The notes under the pieces were generated by a model that ran no database searches, was not told the DNA's origin, and saw only the letters and a program-made list of their open reading frames with translations. Both the position numbers and the translations under genes were made by a program. From Streptomyces minutiscleroticus (GTDB taxonomy: Bacteria; Actinomycetota; Actinomycetes; Streptomycetales; Streptomycetaceae), in the NCBI RefSeq assembly GCF_014650875.1, contig NZ_BMVU01000002.1, positions 186,001 through 250,000 on the forward strand: a stretch of 64,000 bases of DNA. Reading direction: 5' to 3'. The first letter of the stretch is position 1; each line of letters begins with the position of its first letter. Of this stretch, positions 15,915-25,400 are shown piece by piece.

Positions 15915-17792
15915 TCAGGCCGACAGCTCCTGGCGCAGGGCGTCGCGGAGGCGGGCCGCCCGCTCGGCGACCTCCGGGGAGCCGAGCGTGACCGCGCGGT
16001 CGGCCCAGCGCTGCCCCTCCGCCAGCTCGCCGCGGCGCGCGTAGACCAGCGCGAGGCGGAGCGCCGCGCGGCCGTGGCCCGCGTCGGCGGCCTTCGTCCA
16101 CCACAGCGCGGCCTCCGGCTCGCTGCCCTCACGGGCGAGCAGCAGCCCGAGATTGAAGGCGCCGTTCCGGGAGCCCGCCTCGGCGGCGCGCCGGTACCAG
16201 CGCGCGGCCTCCACCACGTCGCCGCGCGTGGCCGCGAGCATGCCCACGCGCACCTGCGCGCGCCGGTGCCCCTGGGACGCCGCCCGCTCGTACCACTCCT
16301 CGCACTCCGTCTTCTCGTGCGCGGTCTCGCCCAGCTCGTGCGCGGGCTGCGGCGGGCGTCTGGCGTCGAGCAGCGTGGCCAGCCGGTACGCGCCCTCCGC
16401 GCTGCCGCCGCCGGCCGCGCACCGCAGGTGCCGCTCGGCGGCCGGCTCGTCGCCCTCGCGCAGGCGCGCCATGCCCACCTGGAGCGCGGCCTCGGCGTGC
16501 CCGGCGGCCGCCGCGCGCTCGTACCAGCGCAGGGCGTTCGCGTCCTCGCCGCGACCGGCGTACAGGATCCCGAGATTGAACGCCGCGTCGACGCTGCCCG
16601 CCTCGGCCGCCTTGGAGAACCACGGCTCGGCGCCCGCAGCGTCGCCGACCTGCAGCAACAGGACGGCCAGCGCGTTCGCCGCCTCGCGGTGCCCCGCGTA
16701 CGCGGCCCGCCGGTACCACTGCTCGGCCTGCGTCGTGCGGCCCTGCTCGGCGCAGAGCAGCCCGAGGTTGTACGCGCCGTTGTCGTCCCCGGCGTCCATG
16801 GCCGCGCGGTACCAGCGCTCGGCGGTCTGGTGCTCGCCGCGCTCGGCGTGCAGGGCGCCCAGCGCGTTCGCGGCGTTGCCGTCGCCCTCCTGGGCGGCCC
16901 GCAGCCACCACACGGCGGCGCTCTCCGTGTCACCGGCGTCGCGCAGCAGGAAGCCGAGCGCGCAGGCGGCCCGCGGCTCGCCGTCCTTGGCGGACGTCAG
17001 GTACCAGCGGCCGGCCTCCTTCAGCCGGCCGCGCTTCTCCAGGATCGCCCCGAGGTGCAGGGCGGCCCGGCGGTGGCCGCGGGCGGCCGCCTGCCGGTAC
17101 CACTGCTCGGCCTCTTCGGCGGCGGACCTGCCGGAGCCGCCGTCGGCGCCGTCCCCGGCGGACGGGGCGCCCGCGGCGGCGTCCCGGGCGGCCTGGCCCC
17201 TGCGGCCCGCACGGCCCGCCGTGCCGGACCCCTCTCCGGCGGCCCGGCGGTCGAGGATGCGCGCGAGCCGGTAGGCGGCCTCGCGGTGCCCGCGCTCGGC
17301 GGCGGACCGCAGCCAGTGCTCCGCCCCGTCGTCGCCCCGGTGCTCCAGCAGGTCGGCGAGGGCGTACGCGCCGAGGACGTGGCCCTGTTCGGCGGCCTGG
17401 CGCAGCCAGTACTCGGCCGCGGGCTCGTCGCCGCGCTCGCGGTGGTGCCGGCCGAGCGCGTGCGCGGCGGCCGCGGAACCGGCGACGGCGGCGACCCGCC
17501 ACCATCCGGCCGCCTCCTCGGCGTAACCGCGCTGGTGGAGGAGGACTCCCAAGTTGTTGGCGGCGGCGCGGTCGCCGGCGGCGGTGGCGGCGCGCAGCTG
17601 GGGCTCGGCTCCGTCGAGGTCGCCGCGGCGCAGCAGCATGGCCCCGAGGACGCTCATCGCCTCCACGTCACCGGCCTCGGCGGCCAGCCGCTGACGCACC
17701 TCTTCGGCAGCCTCGCCCGCTTCGTCCCGGCCCGAGGGTTGTACAAATCGTCCCGTCTCGAACAGAGTTGCCTTGTCCCCCATAACGTCCAT
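15915..17792 (-). CDS. Sel1-like/TPR repeat protein
   Basis: Protein of 625 residues made of about fourteen ~36-residue Sel1-like repeats of the form A-x-x-W-Y-R-x-A-A-x-x-G-x-x-x-A-A-x-x-L-G (for example AERWYRAAMDAGDDNGAYNLGLL and AEQWYRRAAYAGHREAANALAVL). One Ala/Gly-rich low-complexity insert sits near residues 195-235. No signal peptide or catalytic domain is seen. Sel1 proteins are scaffolds for protein-protein interaction; the partner is unknown. ATG 17792 follows AGGTGG at nine bases; a second ATG three codons later is possible. The gene sits alone between two identical initiator tRNA genes on the same strand. Confidence 0.88.
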   Translation of the reverse strand: MDVMGDKATLFETGRFVQPSGRDEAGEAAEEVRQRLAAEAGDVEAMSVLGAMLLRRGDLDGAEPQLRAATAAGDRAAANNLGVLLHQRGYAEEAAGWWRVAAVAGSAAAAHALGRHHRERGDEPAAEYWLRQAAEQGHVLGAYALADLLEHRGDDGAEHWLRSAAERGHREAAYRLARILDRRAAGEGSGTAGRAGRRGQAARDAAAGAPSAGDGADGGSGRSAAEEAEQWYRQAAARGHRRAALHLGAILEKRGRLKEAGRWYLTSAKDGEPRAACALGFLLRDAGDTESAAVWWLRAAQEGDGNAANALGALHAERGEHQTAERWYRAAMDAGDDNGAYNLGLLCAEQGRTTQAEQWYRRAAYAGHREAANALAVLLLQVGDAAGAEPWFSKAAEAGSVDAAFNLGILYAGRGEDANALRWYERAAAAGHAEAALQVGMARLREGDEPAAERHLRCAAGGGSAEGAYRLATLLDARRPPQPAHELGETAHEKTECEEWYERAASQGHRRAQVRVGMLAATRGDVVEAARWYRRAAEAGSRNGAFNLGLLLAREGSEPEAALWWTKAADAGHGRAALRLALVYARRGELAEGQRWADRAVTLGSPEVAERAARLRDALRQELSA

Positions 17793-17943
17793 CGTCGCAC
17801 CACCTGCAACCCGGGTACACCTGGTATACCGCAGCCCGTGAGGTCACTTCAGCGTTTTGTCGACATGCCCACACAGAGACACACCAAACGCAAATCCGCG
17901 AACTCGCCGCCCTTGAGGCAACCCCTACCCGTGTTCTCACACG

Positions 17944-17983
17944 TCGAAGGGCCCGGATCCCTGTCAGGATCCGGGCCCTTCGA
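17944..17983 (-). terminator. terminator of second initiator tRNA
   Basis: Perfect 17-bp stem (17944-17960 with 17967-17983) and a 6-base loop, starting 9 bases after the tRNA 3' end on the minus strand. Confidence 0.85.
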
Positions 17984-17992
17984 TCTCTTCAG

Positions 17993-18066
17993 TAGCGGGG
18001 ACAGGATTTGAACCTGCGACCTCTGGGTTATGAGCCCAGCGAGCTACCGAGCTGCTCCACCCCGCG
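17993..18066 (-). tRNA. tRNA-fMet (CAT), initiator, copy 2
   Basis: Same 74-nt sequence as the copy at 15486-15559: anticodon CAT, three G-C pairs in the anticodon stem, C1/T72 mismatch, A73, no encoded CCA. It has its own 17-bp terminator. It lies 66 bp after the stop of the UPF0182 gene. Confidence 0.95.
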
Positions 18067-18132
18067 TCGTTGTAAGGAAACCGTATCACGACGCGGGGCG
18101 GGTCCTTCGCAGGTGGCCCGGACGCGGCCGGC

Positions 18133-21084
18133 TCAGCCGCCCCCGGAACCCTTCTCGGAGTCCTGGGCCTTGTCGCCGCCGTCGCCGGCCGCGGACTGCG
18201 CGTCCTCGGCCCTCCGCAGCGCGTCCTCCAGGTCCTTCTGGGCCTTGCCGTACGCCTCCCAGTCACCGTCCTTGAGGGCCTGCTGGCCGTCCTCGAACGC
18301 CTTCTGCGCGTCGTCCAGGGCGTTCTGGACCGTCGGGTCGCTCGACGTCGGCGGACTCGTGCCGTCCTGCCCCTCGTCGGTGCCCGGGTCCGGCGGCTCG
18401 GTGCTCGTGCCCTCCGCGCCGAACACCTTGTTGAGGGCCTCGTCGAGGGTGTTCTCGAAGGCGGTGGCGCCCCCGTAGGTGACCAGCACCTTCTTCAGCA
18501 GCGGGTACTTGAGGTTGCTGCCGCGCACGTAGACGGGCTCGACGTACAGCAGTCCGCCGTCCAGCGGCACCGTCAGCAGGTTGCCGTACTCGACCTCGGA
18601 GTCGCCGCCTCCTCTCAGCAGCCGGATGGACTCGGCGATGTCCGGTTCGGAGTTGAACTGGCTCTGCACCCGCTTCGGGCCGTCGACGGTCTTGCCGGTC
18701 GGCAGCTTCAGGATGCTGATCTTGCCGTAGTCGCCCGTGCCCGCCTCGGCGTTGACCGACATGAACGCGCTCAGGTTGTCCCGCCCGTTCGGAGTGAACG
18801 TCGTCGTCAGCGAGAACGCCTGGGTGTCCTGCCCGGGCATCTTCATGCTCAGGTAGTACGGCGGGACCGCGTCCCCGGACCGGTTGGTCGGGTCGTCCGG
18901 GACCTGCCAGACCTCGCTGCCGCTGAGGAACGTGTCCGCGTCCTTCACGTGGTACCGGGTGAGCAGTTCACGCTGGACCTTGAAGAGGTCCTGCGGGTAC
19001 CGCAGGTGGTCCATGAGGTTCTGCGAGATCTCCTTCTTGGGCTCCACCGTGCCGGGGAAGGCCTTCATCCAGGTCTTCAGGACCGGGTCCTGGGTGTCCC
19101 ACTGGTAGAGCCTGACCTCGCCGGTGTAGGCGTCGACGGTCGCCTTCACCGAGTTGCGGATGTAGTTGACCTGGTTCTGCTGGGCCACCACCGCGCGCTG
19201 GTTGTCCGCCGCCGTCAGCGAGTCGGCGGTGGTGTCGCCGAGGGTGGTGCGGGAGGCGTACGGATAACCGTTCGTGGTCGTGTAGGCGTCCACGATCCAC
19301 TGGATCTTGCCGTCGACGACCGCCGGGTAGGCGTCGCCGTCGATCGTCAGCCAGGGGGCGACGGCCTCGACGCGCTCCTTGGGGGTGCGGTTGTACAGGA
19401 TCTTCGAGCCCTCGCCGATCGCTCCGGAGTAGAGGATCTGCGGCTCGCCGAACGCCGCCGCGTACGCGGCCCGGTTGACCGGGCCGGAGAGGTCGACCCC
19501 GCTGTCGCCCTTGTAGCTGGTGGTCTTCTCACCGCTGTTGTCGGAGTAGTCGATCTCCTTCTGGGGACCGCCGACGATCGAGTACTGCGTGGTCTTCTCG
19601 CCGTAGTAGACCCGCTGCTCGTACGTGCCGAGGTCGCCTCCGTTGGAGCTCTTGGAGGGCAGGTCGGACTCGGTGAAGACCGGGCGGCCCTCCTCGTCGG
19701 CGGCGGTGCCCTTGGCGGCGATCACACCGAAGCCGTGCGTGTAGCGGAAGTGGTCGTTGATCCAGTTGTTCTTCGGGATGCCGCTGAGGTTCAGCTCGCG
19801 CAGACCGACGACCGTGTCCTGGACGTTGCCGTCCTTGTCCTTGTAGCGGTCGACGTCCAGGTTGGCCGGGAGCCCGTAGTAGTTCCTGATCTGCTGGAGC
19901 TGCTGGAACGTGGGCGAGACGATGTTCGGGTCGAGCAGGCGCAGGGACGCGGTCTTCTCCACGTCGTCGCGCAGCTTCGTCACGTCGTCCGTGTCGCGCT
20001 CGCCCGAGTAGCCGGTGACCTCGGCGTCCTCGATGCCGTAGGCCTGGCGCGTCGCCTCCAGGTTCTTCTCGACGTACGGCGCCTCCTTGGCCTGCTCGTT
20101 CGGCTGGACCTGGAACTTCTGCACGATGGCCGGGTACAGGCCGCCGATGAGGATCGCGGAGAGGACCATCAGGCCGAAGCCGATGACGGGCAGCTGCCAC
20201 GTGCGCCGCCACAGGGTGGCGAAGAAGAGCAGCGCGCAGATGACCGCGATGCAGAAGAGGATGGTCTTCGCGGGCAGGTAGGCGTTGGCGTCGACGTAGC
20301 GCAGGCCCGTCCAGTTGCCCGTCGCCTTGAAGTCGCTGGACTTCACCGCGAGACCGTACCGGTCGAGCCAGTACGCGACCGCCTTCAGTGCGACGAAGAG
20401 GCCGAGCAGCACCGACAGGTGCCCGGTGGCCGCGGCCGTGGCGCGGGCGCCGGGGCTGGTGACGCGCAGCCCGCCGTACAGGTAGTGCGTGAGGGCGGCG
20501 GCGATCAGCGACAGGACCGCCGCGGCGAAGCCGAAGCCCAGCAGGAACCGGTACCAGGGCAGGTCGAAGGCGTAGAAGGCGACATCGAGCTTGAACTGCG
20601 GGTCCTTCTGCCCGAAGGGCACGCCGTTGACCCACATCAGCCATGTGCGCCACTGGCCGGCGGCGGACGCGCCGGCGATCAGCCCGACGAGGGCCGTGAC
20701 CCCGAGCAGGATCCACTTCTTGTACGGCGCCACACCCATGCGGTAGCGGTCGAGGCTCTGCTGCTCCATCGACATGGCGCTCAGCGGCGGGCGCAGCCGG
20801 TGGGCCAGCCAGATGTTCACACCGACGGCCGCGGCCATCAGCAGTCCGAAGACGAAGAACAGGCCGATCTTGGTCCACAGGGTGGTCGTGAACACGGACG
20901 AGTAGTCGACCGACCGGTACCAGAGCCAGTCCGTCCAGAACCCTGCAAACATCACGAACGCCATCGCCAGCACGGCGAGGACGCCCAGGGTCATGAGCAG
21001 AGTCCGGACGCGCCGGGACGGTCGGCCCACTCTCATCCGTGGCCCCGTCGGGCCTCCGCCGCGGTCCGGCATCTGGAAAGCCAA
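18133..21084 (-). CDS. UPF0182 family membrane protein
   Basis: Protein of 983 residues. The start is set at TTG 21084, because GAGGTG lies six bases upstream and no better site precedes the ATG at 21072. About seven transmembrane helices occupy residues ~25-330 (for example [22 protein letters not shown]). A ~560-residue probably extracytoplasmic domain follows ([33 protein letters not shown]). The tail (~900-983) is acidic and coiled-coil-like ([20 protein letters not shown]). This is the M. tuberculosis Rv3193c family, function unknown. It is divergent from the PPA1309 gene, as far as one can see with its own promoter. Confidence 0.92.
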   Translation of the reverse strand: MAFQMPDRGGGPTGPRMRVGRPSRRVRTLLMTLGVLAVLAMAFVMFAGFWTDWLWYRSVDYSSVFTTTLWTKIGLFFVFGLLMAAAVGVNIWLAHRLRPPLSAMSMEQQSLDRYRMGVAPYKKWILLGVTALVGLIAGASAAGQWRTWLMWVNGVPFGQKDPQFKLDVAFYAFDLPWYRFLLGFGFAAAVLSLIAAALTHYLYGGLRVTSPGARATAAATGHLSVLLGLFVALKAVAYWLDRYGLAVKSSDFKATGNWTGLRYVDANAYLPAKTILFCIAVICALLFFATLWRRTWQLPVIGFGLMVLSAILIGGLYPAIVQKFQVQPNEQAKEAPYVEKNLEATRQAYGIEDAEVTGYSGERDTDDVTKLRDDVEKTASLRLLDPNIVSPTFQQLQQIRNYYGLPANLDVDRYKDKDGNVQDTVVGLRELNLSGIPKNNWINDHFRYTHGFGVIAAKGTAADEEGRPVFTESDLPSKSSNGGDLGTYEQRVYYGEKTTQYSIVGGPQKEIDYSDNSGEKTTSYKGDSGVDLSGPVNRAAYAAAFGEPQILYSGAIGEGSKILYNRTPKERVEAVAPWLTIDGDAYPAVVDGKIQWIVDAYTTTNGYPYASRTTLGDTTADSLTAADNQRAVVAQQNQVNYIRNSVKATVDAYTGEVRLYQWDTQDPVLKTWMKAFPGTVEPKKEISQNLMDHLRYPQDLFKVQRELLTRYHVKDADTFLSGSEVWQVPDDPTNRSGDAVPPYYLSMKMPGQDTQAFSLTTTFTPNGRDNLSAFMSVNAEAGTGDYGKISILKLPTGKTVDGPKRVQSQFNSEPDIAESIRLLRGGGDSEVEYGNLLTVPLDGGLLYVEPVYVRGSNLKYPLLKKVLVTYGGATAFENTLDEALNKVFGAEGTSTEPPDPGTDEGQDGTSPPTSSDPTVQNALDDAQKAFEDGQQALKDGDWEAYGKAQKDLEDALRRAEDAQSAAGDGGDKAQDSEKGSGGG

Positions 21085-21207
21085 GGTGCGCACCTCGAAG
21101 TTCGCTGTTGGTTGTCGGACCCCGCGTATGCCGGGCCACACCTATGCAACTTACTGATGCTTTACTCGGTTCCCGGTTCCGGGGGCGAACGAGGCAGGAT
21201 TGTGACC

Positions 21208-21762
21208 ATGTCCAACACCCCCACCGGTACGCCCATGGCGGCCGGCCCCCTGACCCGAGCCGTCCTGGAGATCGACGAGTACGTCGCCGGACTCGGCTGG
21301 GACCAGCCCGCCCGGCTCTTCGCGCTGGTCGACAGCGCGGCGCTGCGCACGCAGGAGCCCGGGCTCGCCGAGCGCCTGGGCCTGTCCGACGACGCCGCCG
21401 ACGGCGCCCTGACCCCCATCGAGCAGGAGGAACTCCCCGCGGGCACCCCGCTGGACGAGTTCCTCGGCACCATCGCCTGGCCGGACGCGGTCGTAGGCTG
21501 CGCCCTGACCGTGGAGCGGCTGATGCTGCCGCCGTCCGCCGAGGCATCCGTACCGGAGGACCTGGACGAGGAGCGGCTGGCCAAGTGGGTGGCCGAGCAC
21601 CCGGAGCGCCAGGAGGTCCGGATGACCGTCGCGGTGCTGCGCGACGGCCGGCGCGAGTCGGCGCTGCGGCTGCGCGAGAAGGACACGGCGACCGAGGTGC
21701 TCACCGGCTCGGACCTGGTTCCGGGGCTCGCCGAGGCGCTGTCGGCGACCTTCGCGGAGTAG
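21208..21762 (+). CDS. PPA1309 family protein
   Basis: Protein of 184 residues, soluble and acidic, no known catalytic motif. Typical features of this actinobacterial family are AVLEIDEYVAGLGWDQPARLFALVDS at the N-terminus, AWPDAVVGCALTVERLMLPP in the middle and MTVAVLRDGRRESALRL near the end. The function is not known. The start is ATG 21208; a GTG two codons earlier is possible. It is divergent from UPF0182 and convergent with the PDZ-Lon protease gene (99 bp between stops). The same neighbours occur in mycobacteria. Confidence 0.8.
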   Translation: MSNTPTGTPMAAGPLTRAVLEIDEYVAGLGWDQPARLFALVDSAALRTQEPGLAERLGLSDDAADGALTPIEQEELPAGTPLDEFLGTIAWPDAVVGCALTVERLMLPPSAEASVPEDLDEERLAKWVAEHPERQEVRMTVAVLRDGRRESALRLREKDTATEVLTGSDLVPGLAEALSATFAE

Positions 21763-21860
21763 CGGAGCCGGGGCGGCGGGCCCGGCGGCGGCCGGGCCGT
21801 GCGCCGCGCGGGGCGTGTCGTGCGCCGCGCGGGGCGGGCCGCCGGCGTCCGTCCGGGGCG

Positions 21861-22952
21861 TCAGCCCTTGGTGCACTTCGGCAGGTCGGACGTGCGGCCG
21901 GAGCGGATGTCCGCCAGGGAGCCCAGCGCGTCCTCGATGGTCTTCACCTTGACGAGCGTGAGCCCCTCGGGGACGTCGCGGGCGGCCGCCGCGCAGTTGT
22001 CCGCGGGCGTCAGGAAGTACTGGGCGCCCTTGGCGCGGGCGCCCACGGTCTTCATCTCGATGCCGCCGATCGGGCCCACCACGCCGTCGTCGTCGATGGT
22101 GCCGGTGCCCGCCACGAACTTCCCCCCGGTGAGGTCCTCGGGGGTCAGTTTGTCGACTATGCCGAGCGCGAACATCAGGCCGGCGCTGGGGCCGCCGACG
22201 TCCGCGAGCTTGATGTCGATGGTGAACGGGAACGTGTGGTCGGTGCCGGCCTGGATGCCGACGATCGCGCGGTCCGCGTCGTCGTCGGCCTTCGTGGTGG
22301 TGACGGTGACCTCCCGGGTGGCGGTCGCCGTCCTGTTCTCCTTCTCGGCCTTCGCCTGCTCCGCGGCCGGCACGATCGTGAAGGTGACCTTCTCGCCCGG
22401 CTCGTGCTTCGTGACCAGCTCGGCGACGTCCGCCGGCGCCTTCACCGCGGTGCCGTCCACGGCCTTGACGACGTCCCCGGCGTGCAGCCGCCCCTCGGCC
22501 GGGGAGTCCTTCAGGACCGTGGAGACGATCACCCAGGACTGCACGGGGATGTCCAGCTGCTTCAGGGCGGCGACCTTCGCGCTCTCCTGGGACTGGCTGA
22601 ACTCCTCGGCGTTCTCCTGGGTCGACTGCTCCTCGGTCTTGCCGTCGGGGTAGAGCGTCTCGTGCGGGACGACCTTGTTGTCGTGGGCCAGCCAGCCGTA
22701 GACGGCCTCGACGAGGTTCATGTTGTAGTCGGCGCTCGTGACCCGGACCGTGGTCATGTTGAGGTGCCCGCTGGTCGGATACGTCTTGTGCCCGGAGATC
22801 TGCAGCACCGGCTCGCCGTCGTGCTTCCCCAGCGTGTTCACCGTGGGGCCCGGGGACATCTCCGAGTACGGCACGTTGATGAAGACCCCCGCGCACAGGA
22901 GCGCGATCAGCATCAGGGTGGAGGCGAGCATCGTCGCGGTGCGGCGTGGCAT
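21861..22952 (-). CDS. membrane-anchored PDZ / Lon-like serine protease
   Basis: Protein of 363 residues starting at ATG 22952 (MPRRTATM). One N-terminal hydrophobic segment (~8-30, LASTLMLIALLCAGVFI) anchors or exports it. A PDZ domain (~150-225, SWVIVSTVLKDSPAEGRLHAGDVVKAVDG) precedes a Lon S16 proteolytic domain with the Ser-Lys dyad: GGPSAGLMFALGIV and GGIEMKTVGARAKGAQYF. No AAA module is present, so this is the ATP-independent extracytoplasmic branch (Rv3194c-like). It probably cleaves envelope proteins; the substrate is unknown. The gene follows a 54-codon membrane-protein gene by 70 bp. Confidence 0.92.
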   Translation of the reverse strand: MPRRTATMLASTLMLIALLCAGVFINVPYSEMSPGPTVNTLGKHDGEPVLQISGHKTYPTSGHLNMTTVRVTSADYNMNLVEAVYGWLAHDNKVVPHETLYPDGKTEEQSTQENAEEFSQSQESAKVAALKQLDIPVQSWVIVSTVLKDSPAEGRLHAGDVVKAVDGTAVKAPADVAELVTKHEPGEKVTFTIVPAAEQAKAEKENRTATATREVTVTTTKADDDADRAIVGIQAGTDHTFPFTIDIKLADVGGPSAGLMFALGIVDKLTPEDLTGGKFVAGTGTIDDDGVVGPIGGIEMKTVGARAKGAQYFLTPADNCAAAARDVPEGLTLVKVKTIEDALGSLADIRSGRTSDLPKCTKG

Positions 22953-23022
22953 GGAACGACAGTACGGGACCGTCCTGTCCGTGCACCCCCGGGGCCGTCC
23001 GTACGAGGTCCCGGGGGTTCCG

Positions 23023-23187
23023 TCACGTGCCGGAGTGCGTCTTCTCCATGGCTTCGCGGAAGCGCGCGTAGCCCGCGAGCTCGGGTCCGTCACCGATCTG
23101 CCTGCGGTTCCGACCGGCCCAACTGCCCCACAACCCCGCGCCTATCGCAGCCAACAGAGGAATCAGCAACCAGGCGAGTGCCGCCAT
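23023..23187 (-). CDS. small single-span membrane protein (54 aa)
   Basis: Reading leftwards from ATG 23187, preceded by a perfect GGAGG four bases upstream, the product is 54 residues. It begins MAALAWLLIPLLAAIGAGLW, a single hydrophobic helix, then has a basic turn (AGRNRRQ) and a soluble tail ending EAMEKTHSGT. The stop is at 23023-23025. Topology suggests an N-out or N-anchored membrane peptide. The gene lies between moaE and the membrane PDZ-Lon protease on the same strand and could be a partner or adaptor of the protease (inference). It is short, but the ribosome site and composition make it convincing. Confidence 0.75.
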   Translation of the reverse strand: MAALAWLLIPLLAAIGAGLWGSWAGRNRRQIGDGPELAGYARFREAMEKTHSGT

Positions 23188-23392
23188 GCCGACCTCCCTA
23201 CCCCGTGAGCGACCGCAACTGAGTGATCAGCAGATTAACCATCCGCACCCACAACGCTCGCGGTGGGGGCGGGGTTACGCAACCGGGCGCATTCGGGGAC
23301 TGCGAAGCGGAGGCGGGGGGTACGCGGAGGCACGGCGACCGGTGCCGGCGGGCCCGGTCACGCCCGGGATCGGCGGCGGCTCCCGGCCGGGG

Positions 23393-23854
23393 TCAGCAGG
23401 CCCCCACCCACTCCTCCGTGCCGTCCGAGAACGTCTGGTGCTTCCAGATGGGCACCTCGTGCTTCAGGTCGTCGATCAGCCGCCGGCACGCCTCGAAGGC
23501 CTCGCCCCGGTGCGGACAGGAGACGGCCACGACGACGGCCAGGTCGCCCACCCTCAGGTCGCCGATCCGGTGGACGGCGGCCAGGGCGCGCACAGGGTAG
23601 TCGGCGGCCACCTTCTCGGCGACCCGCCGGAGCTCCGCCTCGGCGGTGGGGTGACACGAATAGCCGAGCGCGTCCACGTCGGCTCCTCCGTCGTGGTTGC
23701 GCACGGTGCCCACGAAGAGCGCGGTGCCCCCGGCGGCGTCGTCGCCGACGGCCCGGAACACCTCGTCCACGGAGAGGGGGGTCTCGCGGATCGCGAGCAG
23801 CCTGACCGGGTCGTGCGCGGCCTGCTCGCCGGGATGGTCGTTCGTGGGTGCCAT
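23393..23854 (-). CDS. moaE: molybdopterin synthase catalytic subunit
   Basis: Protein of 153 residues. It converts precursor Z to molybdopterin with the sulfur carrier MoaD. Motifs are ALFVGTVRNHDGGADVDAL, LGYSCHPTAEAELRRV, VHRIGDLRVGDLAVVVAVSCPHRGEAFEACR, and the C-terminal VPIWKHQTFSDGTEEWV with the catalytic lysine. The start is ATG 23854; an upstream frame extension is not supported. No moaD or moaA is next to it, but MoeZ, which can activate such carriers, is encoded at 54.9-56.1 kb. Confidence 0.93.
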   Translation of the reverse strand: MAPTNDHPGEQAAHDPVRLLAIRETPLSVDEVFRAVGDDAAGGTALFVGTVRNHDGGADVDALGYSCHPTAEAELRRVAEKVAADYPVRALAAVHRIGDLRVGDLAVVVAVSCPHRGEAFEACRRLIDDLKHEVPIWKHQTFSDGTEEWVGAC

Positions 23855-24097
23855 GCGCCCATCGTGCCCCACCCGCCGGACGGCACGGAAGGGCGGCACC
23901 GTCCCGCACGCGCGCGTGCCCGTCCAAAGACTCCTGCGGGAGGGCGCCGACGGCCTCTACGAGGAAGGTGACGGGCGGACGGGACGGCCGCCGGGTACGG
24001 ACAGGACCGCTGCCGGGTACCGGGCAGGCAGCCCCGTACGGCGCTGGCACCGGAAGCGGCGGCCCCGGCCGGTCCGGCTCCCGGCCGGACACCCGGG

Positions 24098-25276
24098 TCA
24101 GATGCGCCGTCTGGCCTTCCGGGCGCGCCGCACGAGCGCGGCCGTGCCGAGGAGGGCGACCGTCGCGCCCGCGGCGCCGGCGGCGGTGGCGTCCTTGCGG
24201 CCGAGGCGGCGCCCCGCGACGGTGTGCCGCCCGGCGACCTCCCCGAGCAGCTCGGCGAGCACCTCCTCGTTGGTCCACTGCGGCCGCCAGCCCGCGTCGT
24301 GCAGCCGGCTGCCGCTGACCACCCAGGGGTACATCGTGTAGGCGAGGTCCCCGGCGGGCGAGGGCGTCAGGCCGATCCGGTGGAGCCGGGCCGCGGCCCC
24401 CAGGGCCACGGCGGAGGGCAGCTCCATGCGGCGGATCCCGGTGAGCTCCTCGACCTCCTCCTGCTCCAGCCAGCCGTCGCAGCCGACGGCCAGCTCGCCC
24501 TCGACCTTCTCCAGCACGGCGTACTCCAGGGCGGTGCACAGGTCCTCCACGTGGCAGAACTGCCAGGCGGGCCGGGACCCGGCCACGACGAGCAGCCGCG
24601 GCGACTCGAAGTACCTGGTCAGCGCGGTGTCGGTGCCGCCGACGAGGATCGCGGGACGGACGACGGTGACGTTGAGGCCGGGGTGCGCGCGGGGCGCCCG
24701 CCGGGCCAGGCGCTCGATCTCCAGCAGGTCGCCGACGCCGGTGGCCTCGGCCGTGGCCCGCAGCTCGGCGTCCTCCGCCAGGGGCAGCTCGTTGTCGGGC
24801 AGCGCCCCGTAGACCATCGCCGAGGTGCACAGGACCACGCGGTGCACCCCGGCGGCCGCCGCGGCGGTCAGCACCGTCTGGGTGCCGCGCACGTTGTACG
24901 CGGTGCGGGCGGCCGGGTCGGTCTCCAGGTCGAGGTCGAGCGCCAGGTGGACGACCACGTCGGCGCCGCGCAGCTTGTCGGCGATGGCCGGGTCCCGCAC
25001 GTCCAGGACGTGCCACTCGACGCCCGCGCACTCGCCGCGCCGCTCGTCGATGGCGACGACCTGCTTGACCTCGTCGGTGGCGGCGAGCCGTTCGGTCAGC
25101 AGCGCGCCCACGCCCGACGCGGCGCCGGTGACCGCGACGACGGGCCCGCGCGCGGCCGCGCCGGTTGCTCGGTTTCGCGCTGCGCGAACCTGCGGATCGG
25201 GGGAACTCACCAGGTGTCTCCAGCGGTTGTCTTCGGTAAGGACGCGCACGGCGCGTTCGTACCAGGAGACATCCAT
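24098..25276 (-). CDS. SDR-type NAD-dependent epimerase/dehydratase-like protein
   Basis: Protein of 392 residues starting at ATG 25276 (MDVSWYERAVRVL), with GGCAGG just upstream. An extended SDR Rossmann fold begins near residue 45 (VVAVTGAASGVGALLTERL, a GxxxGxG nucleotide site). It continues with VLDVRDPA, VVHLALDLDLE and SAMVYG. The usual catalytic YxxxK is not obvious, so it may be a non-catalytic or atypical member. A C-terminal basic hydrophobic stretch (GATVALLGTAALVRRARKARRR) suggests weak membrane association. Substrate unknown. It is divergent from the zincin gene, with 124 bp between starts. Confidence 0.82.
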   Translation of the reverse strand: MDVSWYERAVRVLTEDNRWRHLVSSPDPQVRAARNRATGAAARGPVVAVTGAASGVGALLTERLAATDEVKQVVAIDERRGECAGVEWHVLDVRDPAIADKLRGADVVVHLALDLDLETDPAARTAYNVRGTQTVLTAAAAAGVHRVVLCTSAMVYGALPDNELPLAEDAELRATAEATGVGDLLEIERLARRAPRAHPGLNVTVVRPAILVGGTDTALTRYFESPRLLVVAGSRPAWQFCHVEDLCTALEYAVLEKVEGELAVGCDGWLEQEEVEELTGIRRMELPSAVALGAAARLHRIGLTPSPAGDLAYTMYPWVVSGSRLHDAGWRPQWTNEEVLAELLGEVAGRHTVAGRRLGRKDATAAGAAGATVALLGTAALVRRARKARRRI

Positions 25277-25400
25277 CCTGCCGCAGCGCGGGACTCGGCG
25301 AAGCACTGAGGCCCGATCCGGCTGTGGTGTCTAGGCTGGGTGGTGATGTCGGGCACCGCCGTCGGAACCAGCCGGCGGCCCTAACCAGCCGAGGATTCCC

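Noticed and set aside
21082..21141. Upstream ATG (21141) as start of the UPF0182 gene
   Set aside because: TTG at 21084 has a well-placed GAGGTG, and the extra 19 residues are unlike a membrane-protein N-terminus.
24001..24097. Short gene between moaE and the SDR gene
   Set aside because: The frames there are only extensions of GC-rich noise without a start and ribosome site.
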